Part shown: positions 59,201 to 64,000 of the stretch, piece by piece | Layout of the letters: every line of letters begins with the position of its first letter | How positions within the stretch are numbered: the first letter of the stretch is position 1 | Assembly (NCBI GenBank): GCA_000469685.2 | Contig: LS997563.1 | Coordinates: forward strand, 11,868,940-11,932,939 | Source: Haemonchus contortus | Lineage: Eukaryota; Nematoda; Chromadorea; Rhabditida; Trichostrongylidae | Length of the DNA: 64,000 nucleotides | Direction: 5' to 3' | Notes under the pieces: generated by a model | The model's database searches: none | What the model saw: the letters and a program-made list of their open reading frames with translations, nothing else | Told to the model about the DNA's origin: nothing | Program-made: the position numbers and the translations under genes

Positions 59201-61763
59201 AGTTCTGGTTATACGCCTAAAGAAACAGAAATTAAACAGTCGCACCCGACGAAAGAGGGTATGACCTGAGTCCTGTAAGCGTATAGAGGCACCTGATGAA
59301 ACTTACTCTTCAACATTGGCGCTTTTAAACCACACATGCGAATACTCATTGACAGCCATAGCAACAGGTACACGATGCTCACTTATTGTTGCCTGAAAAG
59401 TTCTCTGATCTGCAATCGCTCGCTCAGCGACCCAAACTATAAACTGAAATGTCAAGACTACTTCTTCATCGCCTAACGTGCTCCAGTGAGCGTCAGGTCC
59501 AATCTGTCTAAAACACACAGTCCGACTCACTTGCATGAGATTCGCTGTTGACTGAGATAGATTAAACGACGACTCGCCCAAGTTTTGTCCCCCTTCAGAA
59601 TTGTTGATCGCGAAGGAAGATCCCCATTCCACTGAACCGACGGAATCCTAAACAAAAATATAAACGGATAAACAAATTTCTGAGCAACATCGACAACGGA
59701 TATTACCTTCCTCAGGGAAGCGCCTGCACCAAATGACGTGTTGTAGGTGGGCGTATTGCTTCGGGGCCGTGCTCTAGCCATACCAGCTATAGGGCCCATA
59801 GAAGCGGAGAAATTCATTGGCATGTTGCTTTTGCCGAAATCAGATTCTGTAATAAACTTTCTGTGAGACTTTCCCACCGTCGCAAGAACCCTTCTTGAAC
59901 CATTTTTCGTTATAACAACCGAACTTACAAAAAAGAATCTGCAGAAATTGAATTATAAACGTCTAGAACTTCGAAGAAACGACATTATGGACCCACCATT
60001 GAAATTTGATCGAAACCGGCCATCAGCTGTATGACAGGGTCGCAGCGGTTTCAGGCTACCACCAGTCAAGGACTGCGAGAATAGTGGCGGACGACTTGAC
60101 CCGACAGACCAAGGATCCTACAATGAACAAAATAAAATATTCATAATGTAACATATAAAACAATAAAATGAACGAGGAAGAAAAGGCCCCAATCCACAAG
60201 CAATCACTTGAATTGAGGATACCAGCTGAGCATATCGCTTAACCGCGTGACCTTGCGCCGTGCCTCATCTTAAAAGTCGCACGTAGGTCCAGGACCAAAC
60301 TCACAGATTCATCCATTCATTTCTATACATTTTCAAAGCTATCGAGCAGTGCTCATTCGATTCTTCGTATTTTTTACGGGTGCTGTCCCACGTACGAAAC
60401 CCTTCGAAAAGTGTTGTCGCCAATAACTTTGAGCCAAACCCCCCAGAAGACACATATGTAGGTTAAACTGAGAGCTTACTTTGAATGTCAAAAAGAATTC
60501 GCAACGAAGCAGCTAGCAGTCTTTTAAATTAAATAGATGAAAGTTCCACAAAAAGGATTTGAAAGTTTAACAGTTAAAGATGAGCAAAACCTGAAATTAT
60601 ATCAAATATCCGCATTAAGCAGCACGTAACTCTATACCTACTAGCTAGAACGTACTCTGAAAATGTAGAAATTAGGAGGATTTTTGTAATGCTCATATAA
60701 TAAAGAATTTCAGTGAGAAATTGTTACGTTTACTTCTCTCTCTCTCTCCCCCTCCCCTCCCCTCGCAATCTATACCGGCTACCTCATACGCCCCGTTCTA
60801 ATTTCCACAAACTAGTGTGATTTCCATGCTTCTCAAATCCATTGAACACAGCTCAGCTGGATGTTACACGTGGACCATGGGTATGGGTACATACGTGCGT
60901 CCGAGGATGCGCGTGGCCAATTGCGCGGCGAAGTGCGTGGTGATTCGAACGACCCTGGCGCCTAAAACTGGGGCCCAAATTTGAAGTACAGTAGATTAGT
61001 AGGGTCAGCTGATACGACTGATTTACTCTACTTCAAATTTGGGCCCCAATGCGAGGCGCAATTTGCCGCGCGCATCCTCGGACGCACCTAAGTTCCGTCC
61101 CCCGTGAACCATATGTACCTTCTCATGCTCTACATGGGCCACACTTGCACTCAAAACTCAATGGCGGAACCATAGACATGGCAGATATCGAATACAGCCA
61201 TCACCAAACTTGTCATACCTACCTTATCAAACGTATTACTTCTACATATATTGATATGTCCGATGGCATCTCGAAGCTCGTCCACTGATGCATTCATAGT
61301 TTTTGCCGATTCTGCCGGTCGTATCGTCAAGCTGCGGATTTTTGACTGTTGTAAAGCGTTTTCATCCTGTGAAAGATGACCCATTATAAGTGACCATGTG
61401 AAACTATGGGGAACTGAGAACGATCACCTCATCGCTGCTACTACACGACGACCAATTCGTGTCTTCTTTGGCGTCTTCGTGTTCCCGTATCGTGTAGCCT
61501 TCATCGTCAACTGGAGGAGGTGGAGGTGGGGCCAACGGTAGGTCCAAAAGGCTCGTTGAACCGTTGATACGCTGAGACTAGATTCAGGCTATGTATAGAA
61601 GAAATCACAAATTTGAAATAAAGAACATCGATTATCAGATCATATCAAAAGAAAACTAATAGTTTAGAAGAAAAATGAAATCGATTTGAGGAGAGAAATC
61701 AAAAAGGAGCATACCTTCTCATCACTTCGTGTGCTGCTAGCCGTACTATGAACGTCATCCATA
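56279..61763 (-). CDS. fcho-1: FCHo-type endocytic adaptor, 3' part (linker and mu-homology domain)
   Basis: FCHo proteins nucleate clathrin coats and open AP2; the C-terminal mu-homology domain (MHD) binds cargo adaptors. Exons in order: 61763-61715, 61577-61428, 61366-61223, 60117-59997, 59846-59707, 59647-59531, 59392-59307, 59216-59069, 58980-58849, 58118-58026, 57357-57257, 56501-56279. Key signs: a proline run then VDDEGYTIREHED, an acidic SSSDE stretch, VDELRDAIGHI (linker, AP2-activator type), then MHD blocks RVPVAMAVNEY, RFELVD, NWLLAQQKEKPTAAFFNAEVLRYEI, NYWKC, SGVNVSLSNSDTYHLSMVRRKVLAGKY and stop. The exon linking 57257 to 56501 is unresolved (candidate about 56652-56697). Between 59530 and 59393 the frame is open, so that segment may be intron or exon. 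The F-BAR exons are not found. The name rests on domain order. Confidence 0.82.
56801..56882. ncRNA. Pre-miRNA-like hairpin (candidate)
   Basis: Arm 56801-56837 (starts CTAGCTTGATGGCCTTTTTA) pairs with 56845-56882 (ends ATGGCCATCAAGCTAG) through about 37 pairs, with a single-base bulge and two C/A mismatches near the loop and a 7-nt loop. The size (about 82 nt) and near-perfect pairing suit a microRNA or endo-siRNA precursor. It lies in the last large intron of the fcho-1-like gene. No seed match to a known miRNA is claimed. A young foldback element is the main alternative. Confidence 0.45.
58285..58582 (-). repeat. tRNA-derived SINE in fcho-1 intron
   Basis: On the minus strand: head 'gggaagtggtgtatggcaagcagcgc' , B-box-like 'atgggttcgattcctgg', a body 'ccaaccaagtcatcc' and 'agactagtctggagggataaaagcac', and a tail 'gggcgcatccctcagacgggattgc'. 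Same block order as 9112-9345 and 22745-23046. Confidence 0.7.
60888..61092. repeat. GC-rich MITE, copy B (fcho-1 intron)
   Basis: The left end 'acatacgtgcgtccgaggat' with GCGTGGCCAATTGCGCGGCGAAG matches copy A at 46569. The right arm 'gccgcgcgcatcctcggacg' mirrors it. The inner block ACTTCAAATTTGGGCCCCA is itself inverted-repeated (about 60969-60988 and 61029-61048), giving a long foldback. Confidence 0.8.
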
Positions 61764-64000
61764 CTAAAAATAATTTTATTTCAGAAATATTACTCGTAAT
61801 GACGAATTCTGTTCCATAAAAAATCAATTACACATATATAACGAGGCCGTTTTATTTACTTCCAACAACGTATCATTACTGAAGGGAAAAAGGGAGATGT
61901 GACGACAATCAACCAAAGAAGATCAGGTTCGGGGTGAGCGACGCACCAGGGGAATACGTCATGTTGCGCTATACCTACACCACTGATACGCTTGATTTGA
62001 CCATGAAGCATTGGTATGAGAAGAAATAATTTTAAAAAGTTGTTTTTTTTTCTGGGACATTCCCATTTGCCGGAATCGATCCAAAAAGCGTGATCGATCA
62101 CACTATCAATCGTAAAAATCACTTAGGAAAGAGCCTTGCAGAACAAGAAATGCATAGTCGCTACAGAGCGCAAAAACATTGAAAAATCGATTGGCTGCAG
62201 GAAATCGATTTCAGAATCAATAGGGAGTGAAAACCAAAGGAAACTTAGAAGTCCCAAAAGCAGCTGAGCATTTCATGGGAAGGACTGAAGAATGGGTAGA
62301 AAATTAATGCTTATGAAAAAGGAATGACAAATCACGAACGGCCAATCTTTTGGTGGCTTCAAAGAAGGAAAAGCCCGGATGCCTAAACAAACAGATCTGG
62401 TAAGGGACCAGGGAGAAATGTGTGCACATTAAAAACAGAAGGCATCGATCTCACTGGCAAGGAGAGAGCGCTCCCCTCCTCTTTCGTTGATTTACTTTAT
62501 TAGATTCAGAAGAAAAAAGAACAACAGAAGTAGTCAGAGCGAGTTCGAATAGGGAACATCCCACACTTGCACAATGCTGGGAAGGAAGTTTCTAGAAAAG
62601 GGATAAACAGCATAAAATCAAAGGGGAAGCACAAGTAGATGGCGAGAACAACCCAAAACCTAATTAACGATTTGCAATCGAATCTTCACCTGCTACTCCT
62701 ACTTTCGTTTTTCCATTTTATTCATTTGCCAAGAACGGACTCCATGACTGAACTGTTACGAGCAATTCAAAGGGAGCGGAAACAAAGTGCCTTTTTATTT
62801 ACCAAATTAGAGATGACTTCCTACCATCAGCCCGCAATTATCCAATTATTTCGATTAGTTCCATTCAAAAGTGATGGACCTTGGCAGTAATTAATTACTT
62901 ATGAGCTAGAAGTATCAAAAAACAATCGGACGATAGAAATTGATTTTCAGGATAAAGTCAACGCGTAACTTTGATTAAAAGTACCTGATTTTAAGTTTTA
63001 AGGACTTTGCTTTTCAAGGAATAGATTTATAACCTTCATTACCTAACTTTGATCTCAAAAAGTAATAGCACAACCTGGACAAAACTGTTGTTAATGGAAC
63101 AATTCAGTAAAAAAAAAAGGATCTGTGCAAAAGAGCCTCCCAAGACAAGTTTGGTAGCTGTCCCCTAACCACTTTGATATTGTAAAGCAAGCATAAAGCA
63201 TGGTACCGACAACCTGATGAGTTGAGATGATAGAGGGTGCAAACGAATTTGTGGGACTTTGAATTCAGACTGTAGGACTGATAGCGTCACATCTGGCCAC
63301 CGTCCCTTTCCCCTAACATAACGAGCCCAAAAGATTACTCGCAAAGTACAAATTCTTACTTTTTTAATGATCACAGTATCTAAAAATGCCGATAATTCGC
63401 TGCAGATCCAAAATGTTGGAATACGGTCCGTTCGAAGTTAATCGTCTTGCTTTGGTTCGGGAAATTCTAGACTTTTTTGAAAAGGAGAGGAGAGAGAAAG
63501 AGAAAAATCAATCTCCAGGAAATGAAAGACGTCTCCCTAAAAGCAGTAGATGCAAGAAATGATCGACGGAGAAGCATCAAGAAACTCTGACGGAGTTGAG
63601 TTGAGATGGCACTGATAAGAAGGCGCATTGCAACTGCACATGTTACTGACAATCAACTAGTAAAAGCAGTTCTGATAATATGCAAGTGATATGTCTTTCG
63701 GTTCGTAACAAGAAATCGAAATTGAAAGGGAATTGAAATGACGAATTGGTCAAGTTCTGGAAAAATCGTAGTACATAATTTCAAAAATAGTAAAAATTCC
63801 GTTACTGTGAACCAGAAGCGGGTCCTGAGCCCGTGCAAATTGGACTCGAGTCCATCAAAGAGTTGCAAGGAACAGAATTTATTGATGTGAGTGCAATATG
63901 ACACAGAATATATCGTAGCACGTAGCAGCACTCGTGAATTACACTTTTTTTTCATTTTACCATAAATCAGATAGAAAGACCAACAAAAAGGTAATATTAA
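61764..64000. other. Upstream of the last resolved fcho-1 exon
   Basis: The exon at 61763-61715 begins in phase (one leftover base), so at least one upstream exon must exist. I could not identify it here. A serine-rich minus-strand frame at about 62400-62490 (SALSLPVRSMPS) is a weak candidate for linker sequence. Nothing resembling the F-BAR coiled domain was found up to 64000. No strong repeat was recognised. Confidence 0.4.

Noticed and set aside
59508..59530. A 23-nt GT..AG 'intron' in the fcho-1 region
   Set aside because: Too short; longer acceptors at about 59443 and 59392 are in the same phase.

Overview
The window looks like nuclear DNA from a parasitic nematode, most likely a strongylid (hookworm-like) worm. 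Four conserved animal genes are split into many small exons. Introns range from 54 bp to 7.1 kb with GT..AG borders, and introns and intergenic DNA are packed with short repeats: tRNA-derived SINEs, MITEs, mariner copies and an LTR element. The species cannot be named from sequence alone.

Layout. 1-7.8 kb holds no recognisable gene, only repeats. 7.9-15.5 kb (+) is a complete cdk-5 gene of 8 exons (293 aa). Its last exon lies 3.4 kb downstream, beyond an intron holding nested transposons. 15.5-21.5 kb is intergenic. 21.56-47.0 kb (+) is a complete P-glycoprotein (ABCB) gene of 32 exons (1271 aa). Its 7.1 kb intron 21 carries an LTR retrotransposon with a gag-like ORF. 48.66-51.13 kb (-) is a Cu/Zn superoxide dismutase (sod-1 type) of 5 exons, with an optional N-terminal extension. 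52.0-53.3 kb is a mariner element with a decayed transposase. 56.3-61.8 kb (-) is the 3' part of an FCHo-type endocytic adaptor gene (linker and mu-homology domain). Its F-BAR exons were not found and may lie beyond the window.

The four genes are not an operon: strands differ and spacings are kilobases. They are a neuronal-type kinase, a xenobiotic efflux pump, an antioxidant enzyme and a clathrin-adaptor regulator. Every exon junction listed as firm was checked for frame continuity by hand. I found no evidence of a new multi-gene system. The most interesting unexplained signals are a pre-miRNA-sized hairpin inside the FCHo gene, a perfect 25-bp palindrome in a pgp intron, and a three-level transposon nest in cdk-5.
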